Of a stretch of 18,863 nt of DNA, positions 1 through 6,550 are shown one piece after another; within the stretch, counting starts at the first letter, position 1, and the number at the start of each line of letters is the position of its first letter. The translations under genes and the position numbers were made by a program. This DNA comes from an uncultured Solirubrobacterales bacterium (GTDB taxonomy: Bacteria > Actinomycetota > Thermoleophilia > Solirubrobacterales > Solirubrobacteraceae): contig CAJBIG010000071.1 of the NCBI GenBank assembly GCA_903953065.1, forward strand, positions 1-18,863, written 5' to 3'. Below the pieces are notes generated by a model, which saw only the letters and a list, made by a program, of their open reading frames with translations, did not search any database and had not been told where the DNA came from.

Positions 1-164
1 GGCGAATCGGTCAACGGTGTCCCGGATTGGATTTCCGCTTAGCGGGTCCAGCCAACCGCGCTAGCGGCCGGTCACCTCCAGGGTCCCGAAAAACATTGGT
101 CTGTCGATTTGGACCACCCCCTTTCTCTGGTAGCGCGAAAGTTACCACGACTCCGGGACGGCGG
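1..164. other. Non-coding left edge, downstream of the HNH gene
   Basis: No credible reading frame is seen on either strand; the frames that cross it have poor composition and no recognisable motif. It holds short inverted repeats: CCGCT/AGCGG at 35-45, ACCGCGCT/AGCG..CGGT at 55-72 (with the perfect 8-bp palindrome CGCTAGCG at 59-66), and TGGTA/TACCA around 131-150, just beyond the HNH stop codon. None is followed by a T-run on the minus strand, so an intrinsic terminator is not supported. A structured RNA continuing off the left edge cannot be excluded. Confidence 0.4.
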
Positions 165-743
165 TTAAGCGGCTTCAGCGGGGAGCCACGGGAGCCACGC
201 TGCCGGGATCTTCTGGGCCGCCACGGTGATGAATATGTGCGGGCTGGGAACGCGCGGCGCCTTGCGTGGGTGCATGTTGATCTGGGCTGGCAGACGGTCG
301 GCCTTGCGCCGGTTGCAGGGCGCGCAGGAGGCGACGATGTTCTCCCAAGTCGAGAGGCCGCCCTTCGAGCGCGGGATCACATGGTCGACGGTCAGGTTGG
401 AGCGAGTGCCGCAGTACTGGCAAGCCCAGCCGTCACGAGCGAATACGGCGCGGCGCGTGATCTTTCGCTTTGAACTGTCGCGTGGCACGTTGGCGTAGAC
501 GCGCAGCTTGATTACGATTGGCCGCTCGAGCACGCGGCGCTCAGAGCGCAGCGCACTGCCACTGCGCTCGACCATGTCGGCCTTCTCCTTCAGCAGCAGC
601 ACGGCAGCGCGGCGGACTGAACAGACATTGATCGGCTCGTAGGTCGCATTTAGAACAAGGACGCGGCCAACATCGCGCAGCGGCCTCTGACGCGCGATCT
701 GCGGCGCCAACTCCAGAGGGGCTGATCCGTTCAGCGTCTTCAT
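165..743 (-). CDS. HNH endonuclease family protein
   Basis: A 192-residue cytoplasmic protein with a C-terminal HNH nuclease domain. The zinc-binding pairs CQYC (residues 108-111) and CAPC (140-143) flank the core VDHVIPRSKGG (about 119-129), where Asp120-His121 would be the catalytic pair, and Asn135 supplies the N of the HNH motif. The N-terminal part (about 27-85) matches the conserved extension of the small chromosomal HNH proteins common in actinobacteria and cyanobacteria. These are resident genes rather than parts of introns or restriction systems, and their physiological substrate is unknown. I chose ATG at 743: an upstream TTG at 863 would add 40 low-complexity residues and overlap pheA. 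The gene lies 61 bp after pheA on the same strand and probably shares its transcript. The family call is firm; the role is not known. Confidence 0.9.
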   Translation of the reverse strand: MKTLNGSAPLELAPQIARQRPLRDVGRVLVLNATYEPINVCSVRRAAVLLLKEKADMVERSGSALRSERRVLERPIVIKLRVYANVPRDSSKRKITRRAVFARDGWACQYCGTRSNLTVDHVIPRSKGGLSTWENIVASCAPCNRRKADRLPAQINMHPRKAPRVPSPHIFITVAAQKIPAAWLPWLPAEAA

Positions 744-804
744 CTCGCTCGATCGCGAGTCTAACCGCGCAGCCGACGGCCCGCCGCTGGTTGGAGCGCT
801 GCTG

Positions 805-1653
805 CTAGACCGCGTAGCTGCCGAGCACTCGAACCTGCTCGCAATGAGCTGCAAGTCCAGCAAGAGCGTCGGCCGCTGGCCCGGGCACGTCGACGCGACC
901 GTCGATGTCGATCAAGAAGATGTATTGGCCGAGCTCAAGCCGCGCCGGCCGTGATTCAATCCGCGTCAAGTTGACCGAACGGTTGGCGAACTCGGAGAGG
1001 CAATCGAGCAGCCACCCCGGTGCCCCGTCGCCAGCGCCGGAGAAGAGAATTGCGCTCTTTCCCGCCTGCTCCTGAGCCGTCGCGTCGAGCGGATCTCGTG
1101 AGAGCCAGATGAAGCGGGTTGCGAGTAGTTCATGGTCGGCGACCGACTCGGCGATCACAACCGCGCCGTTCTGTTCCGCCGCCGCTGGGCTGGCGAGCGC
1201 AGCGACCGGCTGATCGCTGGCAAGGACCTGCGCAACCGCCGCCGCCGTTGAGTTGCTCGGCTGCAGTGAGGCGTCAGGGAGCTCACGGCGCAGGTACGAC
1301 GCGCACTGCGCCAAGGGCTGCGGGTGCGAATAGACAGTCGCTATTTCGCTCAGAGCAGTGCCCTCGCGGACAATCAGGCAGGGATTGATCGCGAGAACGT
1401 ACTCACCGATGATCGCTACGTCGGGGGCATCATGGACGAGCGCGTCGATTACCTCGTTGACGCCGCCTTCTACGGAATTTTCGATCGGCACAATCGCGCG
1501 GTCGACGAGTCCGTCTTGAACTGCGCTTACGACATCGTGGGCGGTTGCCAAGGGAACTCGCTCAGCGTCGTCGCCGAGGCCGGCGAGCTGGAGCGATTCG
1601 TTCAGCGCCTGCTGGCTGAAGGTTCCCGCGGGGCCGAGGTAGCCGACGCGCAT
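805..1653 (-). CDS. pheA: Prephenate dehydratase
   Basis: Converts prephenate to phenylpyruvate, the committed step of phenylalanine synthesis, in the cytoplasm. The 282-residue protein has the usual monofunctional layout: a catalytic PDT domain (residues 1-185) opening with MRVGYLGPAGTFSQQAL, the IVPIENSVEGG segment (54-64), and the catalytic Thr-Arg-Phe triplet at 179-181 in ELLATRF. A C-terminal ACT regulatory domain follows (about 199-280) with the ESRP signature at 233-236, which in this family forms the phenylalanine-binding site for feedback inhibition. No chorismate mutase domain is fused. The start ATG shares one base with the upstream DUF4446 stop (TGATG), and a GAAGG ribosome-binding site lies six bases before it, so the two genes are translationally coupled. 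Confidence 0.96.
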   Translation of the reverse strand: MRVGYLGPAGTFSQQALNESLQLAGLGDDAERVPLATAHDVVSAVQDGLVDRAIVPIENSVEGGVNEVIDALVHDAPDVAIIGEYVLAINPCLIVREGTALSEIATVYSHPQPLAQCASYLRRELPDASLQPSNSTAAAVAQVLASDQPVAALASPAAAEQNGAVVIAESVADHELLATRFIWLSRDPLDATAQEQAGKSAILFSGAGDGAPGWLLDCLSEFANRSVNLTRIESRPARLELGQYIFLIDIDGRVDVPGPAADALAGLAAHCEQVRVLGSYAV

Positions 1654-2174
1654 CAGACGCCTTCGGCCATGTCGAGGAGCTCACCGGCGATCGCGCCATC
1701 AACCGCCTGCTGCTCCTCGGGAGAGAGTTCGACGGTCCCCTTGCCGCGCTCAACCTGCCTCACGTAGAAGCGTGTCTGGTCGCGGTGCTGAATTGACGAG
1801 ATAACAACCCCAGAACGGTGAGCATCGAGCAAAGCAATTGAGACCGACTGGTGGCCTGATAGCTCGTTGTAGGCGTCATAGCGAACTACGGCGCGGTGGC
1901 TGATCGCGCCATCGAGCCTGTTTTCGGCAGCGGCAACCCGCCCGTCGAGCCGCGTCGCTATGTCGAGCAGGTGATCGTGGAGGATCACAAACTGGCGCTC
2001 GAGGTCGGCGGCGTGGGCGGTGATGTCGCGCTCACTATCGCCGATCACGAGCTTCTGATCGCGGCGCAAGCTGCGCAGCTTGCTGAGCGCGATGATCACA
2101 GCGACCAAGGCAACCACTGCGATGACGGCGGCGATTACTGCAATTGATCCCGCGCTGCTGTCTAGTGAAGTCAC
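1653..2174 (-). CDS. DUF4446 family membrane-anchored protein
   Basis: A 173-residue protein with one strongly hydrophobic N-terminal segment (about residues 10-31), a charged region likely to form a coiled coil (about 45-92, heptad-like Leu/Ile/Val spacing), and a C-terminal domain matching the uncharacterised DUF4446 family. The match rests on RYDAYNEL (98-105), SVSIALLDAHRSGVVISSI (110-128), RFYVRQVERGKG (135-146) and LSPEEQQAV (150-158). DUF4446 genes are widespread in Gram-positive bacteria, often near ParB or cell-envelope genes, and have no established function. Translation starts at GTG (2174) with no strong Shine-Dalgarno sequence. It lies 31 bp after the membrane protein at 2206-3333 and overlaps pheA by one base. 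The family call is good; I assign no function. Confidence 0.85.
   Translation of the reverse strand: MTSLDSSAGSIAVIAAVIAVVALVAVIIALSKLRSLRRDQKLVIGDSERDITAHAADLERQFVILHDHLLDIATRLDGRVAAAENRLDGAISHRAVVRYDAYNELSGHQSVSIALLDAHRSGVVISSIQHRDQTRFYVRQVERGKGTVELSPEEQQAVDGAIAGELLDMAEGV
1660..1664 (-). promoter_or_regulatory. Ribosome-binding site of pheA
   Basis: On the minus strand this reads GAAGG, six bases before the pheA ATG (1653-1651) and inside the 3' end of the DUF4446 gene. It supports the chosen pheA start and translational coupling across the one-base stop/start overlap. Confidence 0.6.
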
Positions 2175-2205
2175 GCTGCGCAGAGGATAGTCCCGCGAGG
2201 GGCTA

Positions 2206-3333
2206 TCAACCGCCGGAGAAGAGAACCGTGTAGGTCGCTTCGTTGTTGTCGGTACCGGTCTCGCCCGGAACAGGGTCGACCTTGACCGTCAAAGTGGCCG
2301 CCGTGCCAGAGGCAGGAACCGAAGGGAGTGCGATCGCTACATCGGTCTCGGAACCGGCGGTCGTCTGATTGACTACCTTCTTCGCGGTTACCGGCTTTGC
2401 GCCTGGCGCAGTTAGCGTGACCGTCACGGTGACGTTCTTCTCGTCGTTTTCCCCGCCGTTGAGCAGCTTGACGGTGACGGCAACCGGCGGCGTCGCCGAA
2501 ACCTTGTTGGCTGCCGGTGAAGGCTGAAGCTCGGTGCCGGCGATAGTCGTGCTGTTAATCGCATGGCCGTGGAGGCCTGGTGCGACGGCGCCGGTTGTCG
2601 TTCCGGCGCCGGCTTGGCCGCCGATCGCTGCTGCGATTGTGCTCGGTGCAAGCCATGTGTAGCCAGGCAGCGACTGGCTCTGCTCGATCGTCTGTCCGGT
2701 GATGCCAGCGCTGTCGAGCGCCTGCTTGATCAGCGGGGCGGTGCGCTGTGAATAAACGACGTCGGAGGCGAGGAAGGCCTGCATCTGACCGGCGATCTCG
2801 TCGGTTGCCGTCTCAGCGGCCTGGCCTGTTCCCTGCGCCTTCGGCAGCAGCTCAGCGATCTTCGTCAGTGCGCCGGAGCGCAGGTTGAGCGTCAGGGCGA
2901 GGTTCTGCTGCGCGTCACGCATTTCACTTGGCACGTCAAGTTCGTCGGCGCGCTTGCCGTCTTCCTCGGCGGCAAGGCGGATCTGGTTGATCTGAACTTG
3001 CAGATCACCGCCGGCGCCGCCAGCGGTGCCGCCGCCGAGCAGCTTGAAGAATGGGGCCATCACTTGGTTGTCGGAGTCGGAGACGATCGCGGCAACGTTG
3101 CGGTTGTAGTCCTTGAGCGCGCTCTCGCTGGCGCTGTCGAGGCAGCCCTTGACGCCAAAGATGATGATCAGCAGCAGGATTACGCCGACGCCGATCGCGA
3201 TCGCTTGGCGCGTGCGCAGCGTCTGGCGGTCGCCTGGAGGGGTGTCGCCTGCGGGCGTTGCAGGACGGCGCGGCTCGGCCGGGCGCCGAGGGGCGGAACT
3301 GACTTGAGTTGGATCGTCGTCGAAGAAAGACAC
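2206..3333 (-). CDS. Uncharacterised single-pass membrane protein with CARDB-like C-terminus
   Basis: A 375-residue protein that I cannot assign to a characterised family. It has an acidic start (MSFFDDDPTQ), a Pro/Arg-rich cytoplasmic linker (15-42), one membrane helix (about 44-62, IAIGVGVILLLIIIFGV), then a large outer part: an alpha-helical region (about 66-215) followed by a Thr/Ala/Gly-rich linker. The C-terminal domain (about 280-372) is rich in beta strands (VAVTVKLLNGGEN, VTVTVTLTAP, TDNNEATYTV), in the style of CARDB or Ig-like adhesion modules. The order basic linker, helix, exported beta domain fits a type II (N-in) membrane protein. Translation starts at GTG (3333) without a clear Shine-Dalgarno sequence. 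It is first in the minus-strand group and divergent from the kinase at 3477. It may be an envelope structural or sensor protein. Confidence 0.8.
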   Translation of the reverse strand: MSFFDDDPTQVSSAPRRPAEPRRPATPAGDTPPGDRQTLRTRQAIAIGVGVILLLIIIFGVKGCLDSASESALKDYNRNVAAIVSDSDNQVMAPFFKLLGGGTAGGAGGDLQVQINQIRLAAEEDGKRADELDVPSEMRDAQQNLALTLNLRSGALTKIAELLPKAQGTGQAAETATDEIAGQMQAFLASDVVYSQRTAPLIKQALDSAGITGQTIEQSQSLPGYTWLAPSTIAAAIGGQAGAGTTTGAVAPGLHGHAINSTTIAGTELQPSPAANKVSATPPVAVTVKLLNGGENDEKNVTVTVTLTAPGAKPVTAKKVVNQTTAGSETDVAIALPSVPASGTAATLTVKVDPVPGETGTDNNEATYTVLFSGG

Positions 3334-3476
3334 GTTGGAAAGGCGGCATTGGAAGGCCGCAGGTGCAAAGTATGACGACGAAACCCGAAAATCGGCCGCA
3401 ATGCAAGTTTGCTCGCAAATTCTTCGCTTCGCTACTGGAGCAGGCAGCCCGTCAATAGCGCAGAATGTAGGAGCTA
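3334..3476. promoter_or_regulatory. Divergent intergenic region with short palindrome
   Basis: This 143-bp gap separates two divergently transcribed genes and should hold promoters for both. I see no convincing -35/-10 pair on either strand; the best minus-strand -10 is CATACT (complement of 3369-3374), with no matching -35. Near the middle, TTTGC-TC-GCAAA (3408-3419) is a 5-bp-arm inverted repeat of operator size, a possible binding site for a regulator serving both directions. AGGAG at 3469-3473 belongs to the kinase gene. Confidence 0.45.
3469..3473 (+). promoter_or_regulatory. Ribosome-binding site deciding a GTG start
   Basis: AGGAG lies three bases before GTG at 3477. The spacing is short, but it is the only strong Shine-Dalgarno sequence near the kinase gene. 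The next in-frame ATG (residue 31) would remove residues leading directly into the glycine-rich loop. Confidence 0.55.
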
Positions 3477-5222
3477 GTGAGCACCGCCGACAGAACGATC
3501 ATCCAGTTTGATCCGCCGCCTCAGAGCGAGGCTTCGGCGACGGTCGTGCTTGAGCGCTACCGCTTGATGCGCCGCCTTGGCGCCGGCGCCTTCGGTGTCG
3601 TCTGGCTTGCACTTGATGAAAGGCTGGACCGCGTCGTCGCCGTTAAACGGATCGAAGCTCACGATCCGGAAATGGCGGCCCGTGCCGAGCGCGAGGCGAT
3701 CGCCGCTGCGCGGCTCAACCATCCTGGGATCGTCGCCCTCCACGAAGCCGGCCGCGACGCTGAAGCGGTCTACCTCGTCTCCGAGCTGGTTCGTGGCAAG
3801 ACGCTGCGGGAGCGGCTGGTAGCGGGCGAGCTCTCCGACCGTGACGTTGCGCGTATAGGCATCGCGCTTTGCGACGCGCTCAGCCATGCCCACACGCGCG
3901 GCGTTATCCACCGAGACATCAAACCGGCAAACGTGATCATTCCCGACCACCCTGATGGTGAGGCTGGGATCGTCAAGCTGACCGACTTCGGGATCGCATT
4001 GATCGCCGGAGATGATGCGCTGACGCGCACCGGTGACGTTGTTGGCACGCTCGCCTACATGGCGCCCGAGCAGGCCGACGGAAGCCCGGTCAGCGGCCAG
4101 AGCGACCTTTACTCGTTGGCGCTCGTTCTCTACGAAGCCTTCAGTGGCGTCAACCCAGTCCGTGCCCCCGGTGCGGCGGCGACGGCGCGCCGGGTTGGGA
4201 CGCGGCTGCCGCCGTTGAGCCGGCTGCGGCCGGAGCTGGCGGAGCAGATCTGTGATGCGATCGACTGGGCGGTACAGCCGGAGGAGCTCGACCGGGGCAG
4301 CTTGGCGGAGCTGCGCGAGGCTCTGATCGACGGACTTCCGCAGACCGACACAACGGCCGGCGCCGTCGACGCGGCGGTGATTGAGGGCTATGAGCACGAG
4401 GACCTGCTCGAAGATCCGGAGCAAGCGGCGTTCGACCGCTCGGTTTCAGTTCCGCAAAGGTTGATCGGCGCGGTGGCAGCTGCGGCTTTGGTTGTCGCGT
4501 CGATGCTCGCACTCGAACCGATCGCCGCCGCCCCAAACCTGCCGCTGCTGTGGACCGCTCTCTGTGCCGTGCTGGCCGCGGCTCTGCTGCCACGGATTGG
4601 CGCGTTGCTCGTTGCTGGCGCGCTGACCGCATTCTTCCTTGCCTCCGGCCTTCCAGGCTGGGCCGTCCTGCTCTGGGCGGCGCTGCTTCCGGCGGTACTG
4701 CTGATGCCGCGCGATCCGAGCATCTGGCTGGTTCCGTTTTTAGCGCCGCTGCTCGGACTTGTCAGTTTGGCGCTCGCCTTCCCTGCGCTCGCCGGCTTCA
4801 GTGCCGGCGCTAAACAGCGCGCTGCTCTCGCTGGCCTTGGCTTCTGGTGGTTGGCGCTGGCCGAGCCGATCGCGAATAGCCGCCTGCTCTTCGGTGACCT
4901 TCCACTGAAGGCTGGTTGGGCCGGTTCGGCTGCGGCCGGAGGCGACGTAGTGATCGAGATCATTATTCATGGCGTTCCACTCGTCGCGCTCGTATGGGCC
5001 GTGGCCGCTTGGATCCTGCCGTCAATCACTGCCAGTCGCCTTGTTGTGGTGCAGCTTGCGGCTGCGGTCGCCTGGGCCGCCGCGCTCTGCGCGGCGAGCG
5101 TCATCCTTGCGGGCGCGCTGAACTGGCCGCTTCAGATGCCGCAGAGCGGCGTTCTCGTCGCAGGCGGAGCGCTAGCCGCGCTGCTCGCTTTGGCGTCGGC
5201 GACAGTCCGCGAAAACCGCTGA
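3477..5222 (+). CDS. Ser/Thr protein kinase fused to a polytopic membrane domain
   Basis: A 581-residue protein. The N-terminal Hanks-type kinase (about residues 28-288) looks complete: glycine loop GAGAFG (35-40), ATP-binding Lys57, HRD 145-147 with Asn152, DFG 170-172, possible activation-loop threonines 183 and 185, and APE 196-198. After an acidic linker (about 290-322) come about nine hydrophobic segments (roughly 327-350, 355-372, 374-391, 393-410, 416-440, 447-466, 491-515, 521-548 and 556-576). Bacterial PknA/PknB kinases usually have one helix and an ectodomain; here the C-terminal half is nearly all membrane with short loops, so any signal would be sensed in or at the bilayer, or the membrane part could itself be a transporter or flippase regulated in cis. 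It lies 108 bp upstream of fhaA, roughly where extra kinases sit in actinobacterial operons. The kinase call is firm; the membrane module is unrecognised. Confidence 0.92.
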   Translation: MSTADRTIIQFDPPPQSEASATVVLERYRLMRRLGAGAFGVVWLALDERLDRVVAVKRIEAHDPEMAARAEREAIAAARLNHPGIVALHEAGRDAEAVYLVSELVRGKTLRERLVAGELSDRDVARIGIALCDALSHAHTRGVIHRDIKPANVIIPDHPDGEAGIVKLTDFGIALIAGDDALTRTGDVVGTLAYMAPEQADGSPVSGQSDLYSLALVLYEAFSGVNPVRAPGAAATARRVGTRLPPLSRLRPELAEQICDAIDWAVQPEELDRGSLAELREALIDGLPQTDTTAGAVDAAVIEGYEHEDLLEDPEQAAFDRSVSVPQRLIGAVAAAALVVASMLALEPIAAAPNLPLLWTALCAVLAAALLPRIGALLVAGALTAFFLASGLPGWAVLLWAALLPAVLLMPRDPSIWLVPFLAPLLGLVSLALAFPALAGFSAGAKQRAALAGLGFWWLALAEPIANSRLLFGDLPLKAGWAGSAAAGGDVVIEIIIHGVPLVALVWAVAAWILPSITASRLVVVQLAAAVAWAAALCAASVILAGALNWPLQMPQSGVLVAGGALAALLALASATVRENR

Positions 5223-5264
5223 GAAGCTAGCGCCCAAGCGCAGCGGCAGGTCCAGTCCGTAGCA

Positions 5265-5294
5265 TGGTCAGGCGAGTAGGGAAGGCCGTATCAT
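5265..5294 (+). promoter_or_regulatory. Candidate sigma-70-type promoter of the fhaA operon
   Basis: TGGTCA at 5265-5270 (four of six matches to TTGACA) and TATCAT at 5289-5294 (five of six to TATAAT) are separated by 18 bases. This would place the transcription start near 5301, about 30 bases before the fhaA ATG at 5331. It lies in the only sizeable gap upstream of the otherwise gapless seven-gene operon. Read by eye only. Confidence 0.4.
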
Positions 5295-5330
5295 CGGCGC
5301 TTACGGTCCCGCGGCAAAGAGCCACCAACT

Positions 5331-6062
5331 ATGAGCGTTCTACGTAATCTCGAGCAGCGACTGAGCGGCCTCGTCGAGGGCACTTTCGGCCGCGTCTTTC
5401 GCAGCGAAGTCGGCCCGGTTGAGATCTCTCGCCGGCTAACGCGCGAGATGGATCAGAACGTCAAGGTTTCTCTCTCACGCACTTACGCCCCAAACGATTA
5501 CGTGATCTGGCTTTCGCCTGAGGACCGCGTCCGATACGAGGGCGTCGAGGATGAGGTCGCTGACGAACTCGCCGGCCACTTGCTTGAGCATGCCCGTGCG
5601 GAGCGCTTGACGCTTGTTTCCCGCCCGGTAATTCAATTTGGCGTCGATGAAGCGCTTGGCCTTGGCGAATTTGGCATTGAGACCCGCGTTATCAGGCTCG
5701 ATCAGATCCCCGACGAGGAGCCGGAACCGGTAACCCCGCCGCCCGCGGTCAAGGCGAGAGAACCGCTGGCTGCGATGCCGGCACGGGCAATCTTCGAGGC
5801 CGAGGGAACGCGTTTCACGATCCCACCGACCGGGGCAGTGATCGGCCGCAGCAGCTCCTGCGACGTGGTGCTGGAGAACGCTGACGTCTCGCGCCAACAC
5901 GCGCAGATCCTTTGCGACGACGTTGAGGGCTGGGTTATTGAGGACCTCGGTTCGACCAATGGCGTCGTCGTCAACGGCGGCCGCGTCGCCGGTTCGCTGC
6001 GACTGAGCAATGGTGATCAGATCAAGCTGGGGCCCGTAAGTGGCCGTTTCGAGGCGCGCTGA
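5331..6062 (+). CDS. fhaA: FhaA: DUF3662 and FHA domain protein
   Basis: A 243-residue cytoplasmic phosphothreonine reader. The N-terminal DUF3662 domain (about 1-122; NLEQRLSGLVEGTFGRVF, VGPVEISRRLTREMD) is joined by a short Pro-rich linker (128-148) to a C-terminal FHA domain (about 153-241). The FHA binding residues are present: GR at 172-173, SRQH at 187-190 and the DLGSTNGVVVNG loop (205-216). In mycobacteria FhaA binds phosphorylated MviN/MurJ and kinases and restrains peptidoglycan synthesis at the pole. The mycobacterial protein is more than twice as long; here the low-complexity linker is almost absent. It is first in the operon, with a weak AAAGAG Shine-Dalgarno sequence nine bases before ATG. 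Its stop overlaps the fhaB start by one base (TGATG). Confidence 0.93.
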   Translation: MSVLRNLEQRLSGLVEGTFGRVFRSEVGPVEISRRLTREMDQNVKVSLSRTYAPNDYVIWLSPEDRVRYEGVEDEVADELAGHLLEHARAERLTLVSRPVIQFGVDEALGLGEFGIETRVIRLDQIPDEEPEPVTPPPAVKAREPLAAMPARAIFEAEGTRFTIPPTGAVIGRSSSCDVVLENADVSRQHAQILCDDVEGWVIEDLGSTNGVVVNGGRVAGSLRLSNGDQIKLGPVSGRFEAR

Positions 6063-6550
6063 TGCTGCAGCCGACGGCAATCGTGCTTCAGGGCGCCTTC
6101 CTGCTGGTCCTCTTTCTCTTTGTGGCGTGGGTCGTACGCAGCACGCTGCGTGATCTGCGCCGCCCTGACGAGCAGCGCGTCGCCGGCCCGACGCCGGCGG
6201 ACGCCACTGGAATCCACAGCGCCGTCACCGCTGGCGCCGCTCCTTCAGGACCCGGAGATCCAAGACTCGTCGTCGAACGCGCGCCCGGCCACACACCAGG
6301 AATGGAGTACGAGATTGCCGGCGGCGCCGTACTCGGCCGCGGCGAACAGGCAGAGATTCGGCTCGAAGACCCCTACGCCTCCTCAGCTCACGCCCGGCTG
6401 GTGCTGCAGGGCGGCCGCGTCGTGCTTGAGGATCTTGGTTCAACCAACGGCACCTTCCTCAACGAAGAGACCGTTAGTGGCCCTCAACCGCTGCACCAAG
6501 GCGACCGCGTGCGGATCGGTGACAGCGAGTTCCTGTTCGTTGATTCCTGA
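6062..6550 (+). CDS. fhaB: FhaB/FipA: membrane-anchored FHA domain protein
   Basis: A 162-residue protein with one N-terminal membrane helix (about 6-25), a basic stretch (30-39), a flexible Ala/Pro linker, and a cytoplasmic FHA domain (about 67-161). Binding residues are LGRGEQ (91-96), SSAH (107-110) and DLGSTNGTFLN (124-134). In mycobacteria the homologue FhaB (FipA) is recruited to the divisome with FtsQ and FtsZ through phosphothreonine recognition; the equivalent role here is inferred from the identical operon position. GAGG at 6051-6054 gives a ribosome-binding site seven bases before the ATG. The start overlaps the fhaA stop by one base and the stop overlaps the pstP start by one base, which suggests fixed stoichiometry with its neighbours. 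Confidence 0.93.
   Translation: MLQPTAIVLQGAFLLVLFLFVAWVVRSTLRDLRRPDEQRVAGPTPADATGIHSAVTAGAAPSGPGDPRLVVERAPGHTPGMEYEIAGGAVLGRGEQAEIRLEDPYASSAHARLVLQGGRVVLEDLGSTNGTFLNEETVSGPQPLHQGDRVRIGDSEFLFVDS

Noticed and set aside
1..122. Minus-strand segment GGGGGTGGTCCAAATCGACA resembling a tmRNA 5' end
   Set aside because: It lacks the conserved TTCGAC core, no tag reading frame with a typical Ala-rich end follows in the visible part, and the 3' half would lie outside the window.
744..863. Upstream TTG start extending the HNH protein by 40 residues
   Set aside because: The extension is Ser/Ala-rich, overlaps the end of pheA and precedes the conserved region; ATG at 743 fits better.
3474..4424. 316-codon minus-strand frame opposite the polytopic kinase
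   Set aside because: Mirrors the kinase domain reading frame; no motif or ribosome-binding site, and the plus-strand gene is certain.
5230..5241. GCGC-CCAA-GCGC hairpin after the polytopic kinase as a terminator
   Set aside because: Only four base pairs and no T-run follows; too weak to call.
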